64,000 bases of DNA. Source: Desulfosporosinus sp. GTDB taxonomy: Bacteria; Bacillota; Desulfitobacteriia; Desulfitobacteriales; Desulfitobacteriaceae. The position numbers and the translations under genes were made by a program. Below the pieces are notes generated by a model. The model was not told the origin of the DNA and did not search any database. It saw only the letters and a program-made list of their open reading frames with translations. Shown one piece after another: positions 1-8,919 of the stretch; within the stretch, counting starts at the first letter, position 1; every line of letters begins with the position of its first letter. The stretch spans positions 78,330 to 142,329 of the forward strand of contig DOPM01000043.1 of NCBI GenBank assembly GCA_003513495.1, written 5' to 3'.

Positions 1-107
1 GACCTGATTCTTTTAATTCAATAAGATTCTTTATTCATAGTATTTAAATCATGCAGGATTTTAAGAAATCGAAGGAGAATCCTGAAAATGTAATGGAGGT
101 ACTTTGA

Positions 108-1094
108 ATGGCAATAGTTATTGTGGACGATACGACATTTAGCTTAGAAGTTATAAAGGCCTTCCTTTTGTCTGCAGGTTATGTAGATATTATTACTGTC
201 CAATCTGCAAGGGAACTTTATCAGCTTCTGGATGGCCAATCAGATCGAGGAAAGGTCGACCTTGATCTAATTTTGATGGATATCCTTATGCCAGAGATTA
301 ATGGCATTGAGGCATGCCGAAATGTTAAGATGCGTGAGGAATTCGTGGATGTACCAGTCATAATGGTGACTGCGACAACGGATAAAGATGATCTGCAATT
401 AGCTTTTTCCGCAGGGGCTATGGATTATATTAAGAAACCTCTTGATAAGGTAGAGTTATTGGCAAGGGTTCATTCTGCACTACGATTAAAACATGAAACG
501 GCTCGACGAAAAGCTCGGGAATCAGAACTACTTGAAGTAACCCGTCAATTAAAAGCGGCTAACGAGAGGCTTCAGAATCTTTCGTTTCTTGATGGGCTTA
601 CTGGGATAGCTAATCGAAGGCAATTTGATCAGGGGTTTCTTCAAGAGTGCAGGAGGGCAAAACGGGAAGGAAGCCCAATTTCATTGATTATGCTTGATAT
701 TGACTTTTTTAAAGCGTTTAACGATACATATGGTCATCTTAAAGGAGATGACTGTCTAATAACTGTAGCATCTACTCTAAAAAAGGCGTTGAGGCGTCCG
801 GGAGATTTCATAGCCCGTTATGGAGGGGAAGAGTTTGCCGTGGTCCTTCCAAACACGGATGATATAGGGGCAGGCATTATCGCTGAAGAATTACGGGCAA
901 GTATCGAAAGGCTAAGAATTCCGCACAGTAATTCTCAGTGTGCGGATTATGTAACAGTGAGCTTAGGAATCATAACTAGATTCCCTGATCAAACTGCTAG
1001 ACCAGAGGACATGATCCTTGCTGCTGACCGCGCTCTTTATCGTTCAAAACATGAAGGACGCAATCGAGTTAACCTCGAAAGGCTAGGATCCTAA
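108..1094 (+). CDS. Response regulator with GGDEF domain (diguanylate cyclase, PleD/WspR type)
   Basis: The protein is predicted to make cyclic di-GMP from two GTP in response to phosphorylation. Residues 1-120 form a receiver domain with the acidic pair D7/D8 and the likely phosphoacceptor D58 in MDILMPEING. A short linker helix leads to a GGDEF domain (about 155-325) with an intact GGEEF active site at residues 239-243. An RPGD inhibitory-site motif (RxxD) sits five residues upstream, so product feedback is likely. An AATGGAGG ribosome site precedes the ATG. No histidine kinase lies beside it. Its 328-residue length is typical of REC-GGDEF proteins. Confidence 0.9.
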   Translation: MAIVIVDDTTFSLEVIKAFLLSAGYVDIITVQSARELYQLLDGQSDRGKVDLDLILMDILMPEINGIEACRNVKMREEFVDVPVIMVTATTDKDDLQLAFSAGAMDYIKKPLDKVELLARVHSALRLKHETARRKARESELLEVTRQLKAANERLQNLSFLDGLTGIANRRQFDQGFLQECRRAKREGSPISLIMLDIDFFKAFNDTYGHLKGDDCLITVASTLKKALRRPGDFIARYGGEEFAVVLPNTDDIGAGIIAEELRASIERLRIPHSNSQCADYVTVSLGIITRFPDQTARPEDMILAADRALYRSKHEGRNRVNLERLGS

Positions 1095-1294
1095 AGGTAG
1101 GCTATAAACCCCTTGGTAGCGTAGTTTTGACGTAAACAAACAAAAATCAATACCAAAAATTGGATAATGATTAATATCAGAAAAAACAGTCATTTTACGA
1201 CAAATGATTACCTTTTAATGGAAAATTTATTCTTGCTATTTCATCAATAAAGCAATAAAATCTTCTTGAGAATGACATTTCAGGAGGAATCCGT

Positions 1295-1465
1295 GTGGAA
1301 AAGAAACTTTTGAAAAGAATCGAAGTACTTCGTAAGAAACTAAATAAATTTGCTATGACACGTAACCTTGTCGATAGCGAAGTTGTCGAAGTTAGTCAGC
1401 AATTAGACGGTCTACTGAATCAATACCAGAAGATCAGCTCCTATAAACAGCTAAGCTTTTGGTAA
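1295..1465 (+). CDS. Spo0E-like aspartyl-phosphate phosphatase, 56 aa
   Basis: This small gene starts at a GTG preceded by a strong CAGGAGGAAT ribosome site. The 56-residue product is mostly helical and carries the pattern LVDSEVVEVSQQLDGLLNQY. This resembles the S-x-x-V-x-x-x-S-x-x-L-D signature of Spo0E-family phosphatases, which dephosphorylate Spo0A~P and delay sporulation. The length and the two-helix composition fit the family (50-85 aa). A terminator follows about 20 bases downstream, so it is probably monocistronic. The second residue of the usual SQELD motif is conserved as SQQLD. The family call is by motif only. Confidence 0.75.
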   Translation: MEKKLLKRIEVLRKKLNKFAMTRNLVDSEVVEVSQQLDGLLNQYQKISSYKQLSFW

Positions 1466-1485
1466 TCAGGAAGAATATAGTTAAT

Positions 1486-1528
1486 GAGACACCTCTCAAG
1501 AAAGATTCTTGTAGGTGTCTCTGTTTTT
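1486..1528 (+). terminator. Rho-independent terminator after the Spo0E-like gene
   Basis: A perfect GAGACACCT/AGGTGTCTC stem, extended by an inner CAAGAA/TTCTTG pair, is followed by CTGTTTTT. Confidence 0.85.
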
Positions 1529-1709
1529 ATGATTAAGGAGCCCCTGAATTTATGATGGGCTCCAGAAAATCACATCATATTTTTTAGTGAAATAATGACA
1601 ATAAAGAAATCTGCCAATAATAGTAGAATACTTAGGTTTTTAACTGGAAGTATGTGCGTGCGTTTATTGTTGGAAGGTATTATAATAAACAGGTGTAGAG
1701 GAGGGGACA

Positions 1710-2570
1710 ATGAATTATATAGTATTCGATTTGGAATTCAACATGTTTTTTAAATTCAATGAATGGGATTACGCTAATCCTGCTCTTAAAAGTGAAATCA
1801 TCCAGATTGGTGCAGTTAAACTAAACGAAAGCTTAGAAACTATTGACCAGTTCAATTCAATCATTAGGCCTGTCATTTATAAACGGATCAATCCCTATGT
1901 AAAGAAGAAAACGACTATCGATACAAGGACAGTCAACCAAGGAACGCCTTTTGTTCAGACAATTGAGAGCTTTAACTCATGGGTAGGAAGAGATTCTGTC
2001 CTATGTTCTTGGGGGCACGACGATATTTTGGGTTTAAGAGATAATAGTTTGTTTTTTGGTTTCAAATCTTTATCGTTAGATAGGTTTATTAATATTCAGC
2101 AAATATACATGCATTTTGAGGGACTAAATAAACAGCCGAGTTTAGAAAGTGCTGTGGAAGCGCTGGAAATTGAAAAAACGTTTCCTTTTCACGATGCTTT
2201 AAGTGATGCTATTTATACAGCGGAAATCTTTAAGAAAGTCTATAATTTCTCCGAAAAAGTGATCATCAATTGGGAAAAAGTTCAAAGAGAAAATGAGGAG
2301 AAGATTTTAGAATTAAAAAACCTGTTAGATAAGGTAATTATTTCATGTCCACAGTGCGGCAAAGATCTGCATAAAACTAAAGAAATATCTAAAGCAAAAA
2401 AATATTTTGCCCATGGATACTGTGATCATTGTAACCTTCCGATAAGACATATTTCTCGAATTATTAATAATGATGGAGAGTATAGTATTCTTTCGAAGAA
2501 TTCAATATTTGTTAAAGATAAAGTTATTGAAGAACAATCCGCATCCTCGAGTCCTCCAGCAAAGGCTTAG
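1710..2570 (+). CDS. KapD-like DEDDh 3'-5' exonuclease with C-terminal zinc ribbon
   Basis: The N-terminal 190 residues form a DnaQ-like exonuclease domain: Exo I is FDLEFN (D7, E9) and Exo III is FHDALSDAIYTA (HxxxxD). It resembles B. subtilis KapD, an inhibitor of the KinA sporulation kinase pathway, and other ERI-1-like RNases. A helical segment follows. A C-terminal zinc ribbon has CPQC (C213, C216) and CDHC (C238, C241), absent from the shorter KapD (about 205 aa), so this is a longer variant. The tail is Ser/Pro-rich. The start is an ATG after GAGGAGGGGAC. The substrate is unknown; RNA is likely from the family. Confidence 0.75.
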   Translation: MNYIVFDLEFNMFFKFNEWDYANPALKSEIIQIGAVKLNESLETIDQFNSIIRPVIYKRINPYVKKKTTIDTRTVNQGTPFVQTIESFNSWVGRDSVLCSWGHDDILGLRDNSLFFGFKSLSLDRFINIQQIYMHFEGLNKQPSLESAVEALEIEKTFPFHDALSDAIYTAEIFKKVYNFSEKVIINWEKVQRENEEKILELKNLLDKVIISCPQCGKDLHKTKEISKAKKYFAHGYCDHCNLPIRHISRIINNDGEYSILSKNSIFVKDKVIEEQSASSSPPAKA

Positions 2571-2637
2571 GTTCTATGTCTCGAGACAAACAAAATACGA
2601 TTAGACGTTTAAGCCTTAATGGTGTAAGTCAAATAAC

Positions 2638-2671
2638 AATGGCCCTGCAAGTAAGATTGCAGGGTCATTTG
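2638..2671 (+). terminator. Terminator after the KapD-like gene
   Basis: AATGGCCCTGCAA pairs with TTGCAGGGTCATT around a six-base loop and runs into a T-rich stretch. Confidence 0.75.
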
Positions 2672-2691
2672 TTGATCAAACGCTGCCTTAT

Positions 2692-2725
2692 CGAACATTT
2701 TTGATAAAATATTAATTAATGTTCG
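2692..2725 (+). promoter_or_regulatory. Paired Pur-box-like operator
   Basis: CGAACATT (2692-2699) and its exact inverse AATGTTCG (2718-2725) lie 18 bases apart, just upstream of the pur promoter. The CGAAC core and the inverted pairing match the Bacillus PurR operator design (two Pur boxes in opposite orientation, about 16-17 bases apart). The B. subtilis-type PurR repressor is released by PRPP. Binding here is inferred; no purR gene is in the window. Confidence 0.65.
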
Positions 2726-2733
2726 ATTTTCTA

Positions 2734-2762
2734 TTGACCTGGATACCACCTTCTTGTAGAAT
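2734..2762 (+). promoter_or_regulatory. Sigma-A promoter of the purine operon
   Basis: TTGACC (-35) and TAGAAT (-10) are separated by 17 bases. Transcription would begin near 2769 and give a leader of about 350 nt that holds two riboswitch aptamers. Confidence 0.75.
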
Positions 2763-2827
2763 AGGCTTATCAATGAGAATGAAAGCTGAGCTCAGAATTA
2801 ATCGGGATTCGGATAATTAAATAAGGA

Positions 2828-2896
2828 GTTCATATAATAGTGGAGATATGGTCCACGAGTTTCTACCAGGCCGCCGTAAATGGTCTGACTATGAGC
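2828..2896 (+). ncRNA. Guanine-class purine riboswitch aptamer
   Basis: The conserved three-way junction is readable. P1 is GTTCAT/ATGAGC, J1/2 is ATAAT, P2 is GTGGA with TCCAC, L2 is GATATGG, J2/3 is GAGTTTCTACC, P3 is CAGGCC with GGTCTG, L3 is GCCGTAA and J3/1 is ACTATG. The specificity base (position 74 in xpt numbering) is C in GACTATG, which predicts guanine or hypoxanthine rather than adenine. No terminator lies between this aptamer and the next, so the two share one expression platform. Confidence 0.92.
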
Positions 2897-3022
2897 GAAA
2901 GTGTACCTAGGGCAAATGAAATTGTTAGTAGCCAAGTTTTCTTTGTCCAAGTGGTACAGGTTTGATTACAAAATCAAATTACACCGAAGGGATAAAAGCC
3001 CAGGCGGGTAGGTTTCACTCTG
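2897..3022 (+). ncRNA. PRPP riboswitch (ykkC subtype 2) in tandem with the guanine aptamer
   Basis: The stretch begins GAAAGTGTACCTAGGG and ends ACCGAAGGGATAAAAGCCC followed by AGGCGGGTAGG. Both are hallmarks of the ykkC fold. TGTACC (2902-2907) pairs with GGTACA (2953-2958), and a TTTGATT/AATCAAA hairpin follows. Location before purE and directly after a guanine aptamer matches the known guanine-PRPP tandem riboswitches of purine operons, in which PRPP turns expression on and guanine opposes it. The ligand is assigned from subtype context, because guanidine and ppGpp members share the core. Confidence 0.85.
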
Positions 3023-3061
3023 TTTTGATGGATGTGAATTCTGCCCGGCCTGGTTTTTTTA
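2998..3061 (+). terminator. Riboswitch-controlled intrinsic terminator of the pur leader
   Basis: CCAGGCGGGTAG (overlapping the 3' end of the PRPP aptamer) pairs with CTGCCCGGCCTGG, with one bulge, and a run of seven T follows. Because the 5' arm is shared with the aptamer, ligand binding should compete with terminator formation. Confidence 0.85.
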
Positions 3062-3116
3062 TATCATTGATCTTTCAAGCATTCTTTTAAAAAGTCAAAA
3101 AGTGAGGGGATTAGTT

Positions 3117-3617
3117 TTGAGTCAAGTTGGAGTTATTATGGGAAGCGATTCAGATTTAAAGGTTATGGAGGACGCAATGAAGATTCTCCGTCAATTTGAT
3201 CTTGATTACGAAGTGAAGATTTCATCTGCTCATAGAGCCTTGGAACGAACTGTAGACTGGGTGAAGGAATTTGAGGCCCAAGGGGGTAAGATCATTATTG
3301 CGGCAGCAGGGTTAGCAGCCCATTTACCTGGGGTTGTGGCAGGTGCTACAATCTTACCAGTAATTGGTGTGCCGATGCGCAGCGGGGCTTTAGAAGGGGT
3401 TGACGCTCTTTATTCCATCGTGCAGATGCCGCCTGGAATTCCAGTAGCTACAGTAGGCATTGGTGCGGCCCGCAACGCGGCGTTACTGGCGGTTCAGATT
3501 TTAGCAACTGAGGATCAAGTTTTAAGTATTCAAGTTAAAAACTATCGAGCCCAAATGTTGAACGATCTAGAAGCTAAGGATGAAGCATTGCAAGCGCGAG
3601 TGAGGGAAGGAAAATAG
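3117..3617 (+). CDS. purE: N5-carboxyaminoimidazole ribonucleotide mutase / AIR carboxylase catalytic subunit
   Basis: PurE forms CAIR in step six of de novo purine synthesis. Visible motifs are the phosphate-binding GSDSDLKVM near the N-terminus, SAHRA, AAAGLAAHLPG and SIVQMPPGIPV. The TTG start is preferred because GAGGGG lies seven bases upstream and it gives the usual short N-terminus (MSQVGVIMGSDSD, 166 aa). A GTG fifteen bases earlier (3102) would leave no ribosome site. It is the first gene of the operon. No purK follows, although class I PurE enzymes normally work with PurK, so either purK is elsewhere or carboxylation is direct. Confidence 0.93.
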   Translation: MSQVGVIMGSDSDLKVMEDAMKILRQFDLDYEVKISSAHRALERTVDWVKEFEAQGGKIIIAAAGLAAHLPGVVAGATILPVIGVPMRSGALEGVDALYSIVQMPPGIPVATVGIGAARNAALLAVQILATEDQVLSIQVKNYRAQMLNDLEAKDEALQARVREGK

Positions 3618-3664
3618 GATTAAAGTGGCTGCGATTCTAATTTATTTAATAAGGAGACCCAAGC

Positions 3665-4960
3665 ATGATCGAACGTTATACACTTCCTGAAATGGGAGAA
3701 ATTTGGACTGATGAGCATCGCCTCGCATTATGGTTAAAAATAGAAATTGCTGCTTGCGAAGGATGGGCCAAACTCGGCAAGATTCCGAATGAGGCGGTAG
3801 AGGTTATTCGGAAGAAGGCGACCTTCTCATGGAAAAGGGTACAAGAGATCGAGGAAATCACCCAACATGATGTGTTAGCGTTTTTAACCAATGTTGCAGA
3901 GAATGTGGGAGATGAGGGAAAACACATTCATTTAGGTCTTACTTCTTCGGATATTCTTGATACAGCCCTTTCTTTACAATTAGTAGAGGCATCGGATATT
4001 TTGTTGGCTAAAATGGAAGGACTAGCGGCAGTCTTACGTCGCAGAGCGATTGAGCATAAGGATACTCTAATGATGGGGCGAACCCATGGGATTCATGCTG
4101 AACCGATTACCTTAGGCCTGAAGTTTGCCTTATGGTACGATGAAATGAGACGTCAAAAGAAGCGCTTAGTGTTTGCTCGGGAGGAGATACGGGTTGGAAA
4201 AATTTCTGGGGCAGTGGGAACCTTTGCCAATGTAGATCCTCAAGTCGAAGAGCATGTTTGTAAAGTGCTTAATTTAAAGCCAGCTTTGATATCTACACAA
4301 ATACTTCAACGTGACCGGCATGCCTTCTTCATGACCACGCTGGCCGGGATTGCCAGTTCCCTTGATAAAATTGCAACTGAGTTACGCAATTTACAACGAA
4401 CAGATGTTCATGAAGTTGAAGAGGCTTTTGGGAAAGGACAGAAGGGGTCTTCAGCTATGCCTCACAAGAAAAACCCCATTACGCCGGAACGTATTTGCGG
4501 CATGGCCCGAGTTATTCGAGGCAACGCTCAAGTAGCACTGGAAAATGTGGCTTTATGGCACGAGCGGGATATCTCACATTCTTCGGCAGAACGGATGATC
4601 TTACCAGATAGTACTATTGCTTTAGATTATATGCTGCATAAGATGACTCAGCTCATCGATCGACTGGAGGTGTTCCCTGAGCAAATGAGGGTAAACATCG
4701 ACAAGGGATTTGGCCTGATATTTTCTCAACGTGTCATGTTGGCCCTTGTTGATAAGGGCATCAGTCGGGAAATGGCATATGCTTTAGTTCAACGCAACGC
4801 TATGGAAGCCTGGAACACAAAAGAACAATTTCAGGATTTAATTACTCAGGATACGAGTATACGGGAATATTTAGATGAAAAAGAAATTGGCGAATTGTTT
4901 GATTATGCCTACCATACGAAGCATGTAGCGGATATTTTCAAGCGTTTAGAGCTAGTTTAG
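3665..4960 (+). CDS. purB: Adenylosuccinate lyase
   Basis: PurB cleaves SAICAR to AICAR and adenylosuccinate to AMP, releasing fumarate in both cases. The fumarase/aspartase superfamily signature GSSAMPHKKNP is present near residue 265, and TSSDILDTALSLQ and GRTHGIHAEP supply the other two conserved active-site regions. Length (431 aa) is normal. AAGGAGACCC precedes the ATG. It follows purE by 47 bases and belongs to the same transcript. Confidence 0.96.
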   Translation: MIERYTLPEMGEIWTDEHRLALWLKIEIAACEGWAKLGKIPNEAVEVIRKKATFSWKRVQEIEEITQHDVLAFLTNVAENVGDEGKHIHLGLTSSDILDTALSLQLVEASDILLAKMEGLAAVLRRRAIEHKDTLMMGRTHGIHAEPITLGLKFALWYDEMRRQKKRLVFAREEIRVGKISGAVGTFANVDPQVEEHVCKVLNLKPALISTQILQRDRHAFFMTTLAGIASSLDKIATELRNLQRTDVHEVEEAFGKGQKGSSAMPHKKNPITPERICGMARVIRGNAQVALENVALWHERDISHSSAERMILPDSTIALDYMLHKMTQLIDRLEVFPEQMRVNIDKGFGLIFSQRVMLALVDKGISREMAYALVQRNAMEAWNTKEQFQDLITQDTSIREYLDEKEIGELFDYAYHTKHVADIFKRLELV

Positions 4961-5121
4961 AGGATATGTTACCTTCGAGAGTATATGAGCATCGGGAATA
5001 GTAAGCTCCGAGGATGTAAAGGCAGAGGCAATTCATGAATTGCCCCTACGAGTACGGAGAAGGAATGTTTTAAGAGATAGTAATGAATTTGAAACTTATT
5101 ATCGAAAGGGGTAGGATATTT

Positions 5122-5835
5122 ATGGAAAAGTTAGAATTAAGGTATGAGGGCAAAGCTAAGAGGGTTTATGACACTGATCAAGATGAGTATTTCTGGGTAG
5201 CCTACAAAGATGATGCCACAGCCTTTAATGGTGAGAAGAAGGGACAAATTGTAGATAAAGGACTCGTTAACAACCAGTTATCAGCACTCTTCTTTGAGGA
5301 GCTAGAAAAAGGGGGTATTCCAACCCACTTCGTTCGACTGTTAAGCGATCGGGATATGGTAGTAAGACGTCTAGACATGATTCCCCTAGAAGTCGTTGTT
5401 CGTAATATTGTGGCTGGGAGTCTTTCCAAGCGCTTAGGAGTCGAGGAAGGCTTCGTGCTCTCCAAACCAGTTGTGGAATTGTATTATAAAGACGATGAAC
5501 TAGGAGACCCGTTGGTTAATGAATCTCATGTTGATGCGATGGGCTGGGCAAGTGTGGATATTGCTCGAGAAATACAGGTTATGGGCTTAAAAGTGAATGC
5601 GTTACTTCAAGACATCTTAGTAAAGGCAGGGATTGAGCTGATTGACTTTAAACTAGAGTTTGGTCTTTGTGATGGAAAGGTTTATCTTGGCGATGAAATC
5701 TCTCCAGACACCTGTCGTTACTGGGATATTGAAACACGAGAGAAGCTGGATAAGGATCGATTCCGACGGGATCTAGGAAAGGTTGAAGAAGCGTATCAAG
5801 AGGTTTATCGTAGAGTTAAAGCGGTCCTTTCATAG
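5122..5835 (+). CDS. purC: Phosphoribosylaminoimidazole-succinocarboxamide synthase (SAICAR synthetase)
   Basis: PurC joins CAIR and aspartate with ATP. The family start YEGKAKRVY is at residue 7, followed by the DDATAFNGEKKG loop, and DEISPDTCRYWD lies near residue 190. The ATG at 5122 follows AAAGGGGTAGG and gives 237 residues, the family norm. An upstream in-frame ATG (5083) adds 13 residues without a better ribosome site. In B. subtilis purSQL follow purC; here purF does. Confidence 0.95.
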   Translation: MEKLELRYEGKAKRVYDTDQDEYFWVAYKDDATAFNGEKKGQIVDKGLVNNQLSALFFEELEKGGIPTHFVRLLSDRDMVVRRLDMIPLEVVVRNIVAGSLSKRLGVEEGFVLSKPVVELYYKDDELGDPLVNESHVDAMGWASVDIAREIQVMGLKVNALLQDILVKAGIELIDFKLEFGLCDGKVYLGDEISPDTCRYWDIETREKLDKDRFRRDLGKVEEAYQEVYRRVKAVLS

Positions 5836-5879
5836 GTTGAGAAATAAGCTCGGAACTAAGGTAGAAAGAGGGACCGCAA

Positions 5880-7283
5880 ATGTTCGAATACGGAGATGAC
5901 AAACCAAAAGAGGAATGTGGAGTCTTTGGGATTTATGCTCCCGATCAGGAGGTCGCCCGTCTAACTTACTACGGACTTTATGCTTTACAGCACCGTGGGC
6001 AGGAAAGCGCTGGGATTGCGGTCTCAGATGGTCGAAGCATTGACTTGCATAAAGGAATGGGATTAGTGTCAGAAGTGTTTTCCGATAGTATTGTGGAGGG
6101 CTTGAAGGGAAAAATGGCGATTGGGCATGTTCGTTACTCTACAACAGGATCAAGCCTACTAGCAAATGCCCAACCTTTAGTGGTACACTATCAAAAAGGC
6201 ATGATGGCCTTGGCTCATAACGGAAACTTGACCAATGCTTCTGACCTTCGAGAAGAGTTGGGGAAGAAAGGGGCGGTCTTTCAAACGACGGTTGATACGG
6301 AAGCAATTATTAACCTTATTTCTCGGTATCGCCGGGATTCATTTGAAGACGCACTGGTCAAGACTATGATGGACCTCCGTGGTGCATATGCCCTGGTAAT
6401 CTTAGCAGAAGATAAGCTCTTCGGAATTCGGGATCCACATGGTGTTCGCCCCTTATGTATTGGGAGGCTGGGTGGTTGTTATTGTCTAGCCTCCGAAAGT
6501 TGTGCCTTGGATACTATCGGAGCAGAGTTTGTAAGAGATGTAGAACCTGGTGAAATTGTTGTGATCGATGAAGAGGGACTACATTCACGTCGAGGGCTCA
6601 ACCAAATGAAGCGAGCAGCTTGCGCTTTCGAATACATCTATTTTGCGCGGCCAGATAGTACAATGGATCAGTTGAATATCGCTGAAAGTCGTCGGCAGAT
6701 GGGTATCGAACTGGCACGAGAATGTCCGATTGATGCTGATCTTGTGATTGCAGTTCCAGACTCTGGAACTGCTTCGGCCTTAGGGTATGCTACTGCACTA
6801 GGAATACCCTTTGGAGAAGGACTTATCAAGAATCGTTATGTTGGAAGAACCTTTATTCAACCAACCCAGGCTATGAGAGAAGTCGCCGTTAGGCTTAAGC
6901 TCAATGCGAATACAAGTGTTCTGAAAGACAAACGTGTTGTGATGATCGATGATTCCATCGTCCGAGGAACAACTAGTTCCAAACTTGTTGAAATGGTCAA
7001 GAAGGCCGGCGCCAAGGAGGTCCATTTCTTAATCAGTTCTCCTCCCGTGGCCTATCCCTGTTTCTATGGAATTGACACCGCAGAACGGGAAAAGCTTATC
7101 GCCAATCGGTTGGATGTTGAAGGAATTCGGAAGTATGTTGGGGCAGATTCCTTACACTATATTTCAGAAGAGGGATTGCTTCGGGCGCTGGGTACGGAGG
7201 ATGTTTGCTTGGCTTGCTTTAACGGGGCCTATCCTATTTCAGTTTCGAGTTTAAACCGAGGTAAGAACAATTTTGAAATCTAA
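5880..7283 (+). CDS. purF: Amidophosphoribosyltransferase
   Basis: PurF makes phosphoribosylamine from PRPP and glutamine, the committed step of purine synthesis. It is made with a 12-residue propeptide; cleavage before C13 (EECGVFGIY) would expose the N-terminal nucleophile of the glutaminase domain. The phosphoribosyltransferase domain has the PRPP loop VVMIDDSIVRGTTS. Cysteines in YPCFYGIDT, CLACF and AACAFEY match the 4Fe-4S ligands of the oxygen-sensitive Bacillus-type enzyme. Length (467 aa) is normal. Confidence 0.96.
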   Translation: MFEYGDDKPKEECGVFGIYAPDQEVARLTYYGLYALQHRGQESAGIAVSDGRSIDLHKGMGLVSEVFSDSIVEGLKGKMAIGHVRYSTTGSSLLANAQPLVVHYQKGMMALAHNGNLTNASDLREELGKKGAVFQTTVDTEAIINLISRYRRDSFEDALVKTMMDLRGAYALVILAEDKLFGIRDPHGVRPLCIGRLGGCYCLASESCALDTIGAEFVRDVEPGEIVVIDEEGLHSRRGLNQMKRAACAFEYIYFARPDSTMDQLNIAESRRQMGIELARECPIDADLVIAVPDSGTASALGYATALGIPFGEGLIKNRYVGRTFIQPTQAMREVAVRLKLNANTSVLKDKRVVMIDDSIVRGTTSSKLVEMVKKAGAKEVHFLISSPPVAYPCFYGIDTAEREKLIANRLDVEGIRKYVGADSLHYISEEGLLRALGTEDVCLACFNGAYPISVSSLNRGKNNFEI

Positions 7284-7296
7284 GGAGGAACCAACG

Positions 7297-8343
7297 TTGG
7301 GATACTCATACCGAGACGCGGGTGTTGACATTCAGGCAGGGAATGAAGTGGTAGAACGCATCAAGCCAGCGGTTGCTCGGACTCTTCGACCAGAGGTACT
7401 CGGTGGACTCGGGGGGTTTGGCGGACTATTTAAATTGGATTTGACCAGGTATCCAAACCCAGTTCTTGTTTCTGGAACTGATGGTGTCGGTACTAAGCTG
7501 CGCCTAGCCTTTCAAATGAATCGTCATGATAGCATTGGACAAGATGCTGTGGCTATGTGTGTTAATGATATATTAGTTCAAGGGGCAGAACCTTTGTATT
7601 TTCTCGATTACTTAGCAGTTGGCAAGGTAGAACCAAAACGGCTGGCAGAGGTCGTAGGTGGAGTTGCCAGAGGGTGTGAAATGGCGGGGTGTGCTCTAAT
7701 CGGGGGAGAAACAGCAGAAATGCCTGGATTTTATGGCGAAGATGAGTATGATATTGCAGGTTTTTCCGTAGGAGTGGTGAATCAAGACCAGTTAATCGAC
7801 GGCTCAAAGATACGGGTTGGAGATCTACTTATTGGGTTGCCATCCTCGGGGCTTCATAGCAATGGCTATTCCCTAGCTCGTAAGATCTTTGCTACATATT
7901 CCTTAGATGAGCTATTCCCGGAGTTAGGTGAACCCCTCGGGGAGGCACTGCTTCGCCCAACCCGTATTTATGTTAGGTCAATATTGTCACTTCTTCCCGG
8001 TGGGCAAATTCTTGGCATGGCTCATATTACCGGGGGAGGGTTAACGGATAACGTTCCACGGATATTACCCGAGGGATTGGGCGTGCGAATTGATCCGTCT
8101 GCCTGGGAACGCCCTCCAATCTTTGAATTGCTTCAACGATTAGGAGATGTTGATTGGTCAGAAATGTATCGAACCTTCAATATGGGGATTGGTTTCGTGC
8201 TTATTGTACGCGAGGAGGATAAGGATTGTGTGTGCAGTAAACTTGATGAGCTGGGCGAAAAAAGCTTTATTATCGGAAGTGTGGTAAGGGGAGAAGGGGT
8301 GGCTTATGAGGACAGCAATTTTGGCATCAGGTCGAGGGAGTAA
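7297..8343 (+). CDS. purM: Phosphoribosylformylglycinamidine cyclo-ligase (AIR synthetase)
   Basis: PurM closes the imidazole ring of FGAM using ATP. It has the family opening YRDAGVDIQAGNEVV, the GTDGVGTKLRLA loop, GGETAEMPGFY and HITGGGLTDNVPR. The TTG at 7297 is preferred because TAAGGAGGA lies just upstream. An earlier in-frame TTG (7273) lies inside purF and has no such site. The start is 13 bases past the purF stop, and the 3' end overlaps purN by 38 bases, indicating translational coupling. Its substrate is made by FGAM synthase, which is missing from this cluster. Confidence 0.95.
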   Translation: MGYSYRDAGVDIQAGNEVVERIKPAVARTLRPEVLGGLGGFGGLFKLDLTRYPNPVLVSGTDGVGTKLRLAFQMNRHDSIGQDAVAMCVNDILVQGAEPLYFLDYLAVGKVEPKRLAEVVGGVARGCEMAGCALIGGETAEMPGFYGEDEYDIAGFSVGVVNQDQLIDGSKIRVGDLLIGLPSSGLHSNGYSLARKIFATYSLDELFPELGEPLGEALLRPTRIYVRSILSLLPGGQILGMAHITGGGLTDNVPRILPEGLGVRIDPSAWERPPIFELLQRLGDVDWSEMYRTFNMGIGFVLIVREEDKDCVCSKLDELGEKSFIIGSVVRGEGVAYEDSNFGIRSRE

Positions 8344-8908
8344 TCTCCAAGCGTTAATTGATGCTCATCAAAGTGGGGCTCTTCCTATTGAGATTGTAGC
8401 TGTCGGGTCAGACCAATTAAGGGCTGGGGCACTTAAGCGAGCAGAGGAATCAGGAATTCCAACTCGTGTTTTTCAAACCAACCATTACCGCAATCGTCGA
8501 GGGCAGGAGGAAGATATCTTGAGTTGGCTGAAAGAAAACCAAGTGGAGTTATTACTTCTTGCTGGATATATGAAGGTTTTAGGTCCCCAGTTTATGCGTC
8601 AAGTGCATATCCCTATCCTTAATATCCATCCCTCTTTACTCCCTGCTTTTCCCGGTCTTCATGCTCAGCGCCAGGCGCTTGAGTACGGGGTCAAAGTCAG
8701 TGGATGCACTGTTCATTTTGTCGATGAAGGATTAGATAGCGGCCCGATTATTTTGCAGGAAGCAGTACCGGTATTACCAGAGGATACGGAAGAAAGTATA
8801 TCCCATAGAATCTTAGCGGTAGAACATCGCCTCTATACGGAGGCTGTACGCTTGTTGGCTTTGGGGAAGGTAGAGCGGACTGGGCGTCAAGTAAAGATTT
8901 TGCAATAG
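8306..8908 (+). CDS. purN: Phosphoribosylglycinamide formyltransferase (folate-dependent)
   Basis: PurN transfers the formyl group of 10-formyl-THF to GAR. It starts with the nucleotide loop LASGRGSNLQALID and carries the catalytic region NIHPSLLPAFPG with the essential N and H, then VSGCTVHFVDEGLDSGPII with the catalytic D. The ATG lies inside the end of purM after GGAGAAGGGG. Length (200 aa) is normal. Confidence 0.95.
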   Translation: MRTAILASGRGSNLQALIDAHQSGALPIEIVAVGSDQLRAGALKRAEESGIPTRVFQTNHYRNRRGQEEDILSWLKENQVELLLLAGYMKVLGPQFMRQVHIPILNIHPSLLPAFPGLHAQRQALEYGVKVSGCTVHFVDEGLDSGPIILQEAVPVLPEDTEESISHRILAVEHRLYTEAVRLLALGKVERTGRQVKILQ

Positions 8909-8919
8909 GAGTGATTGGG

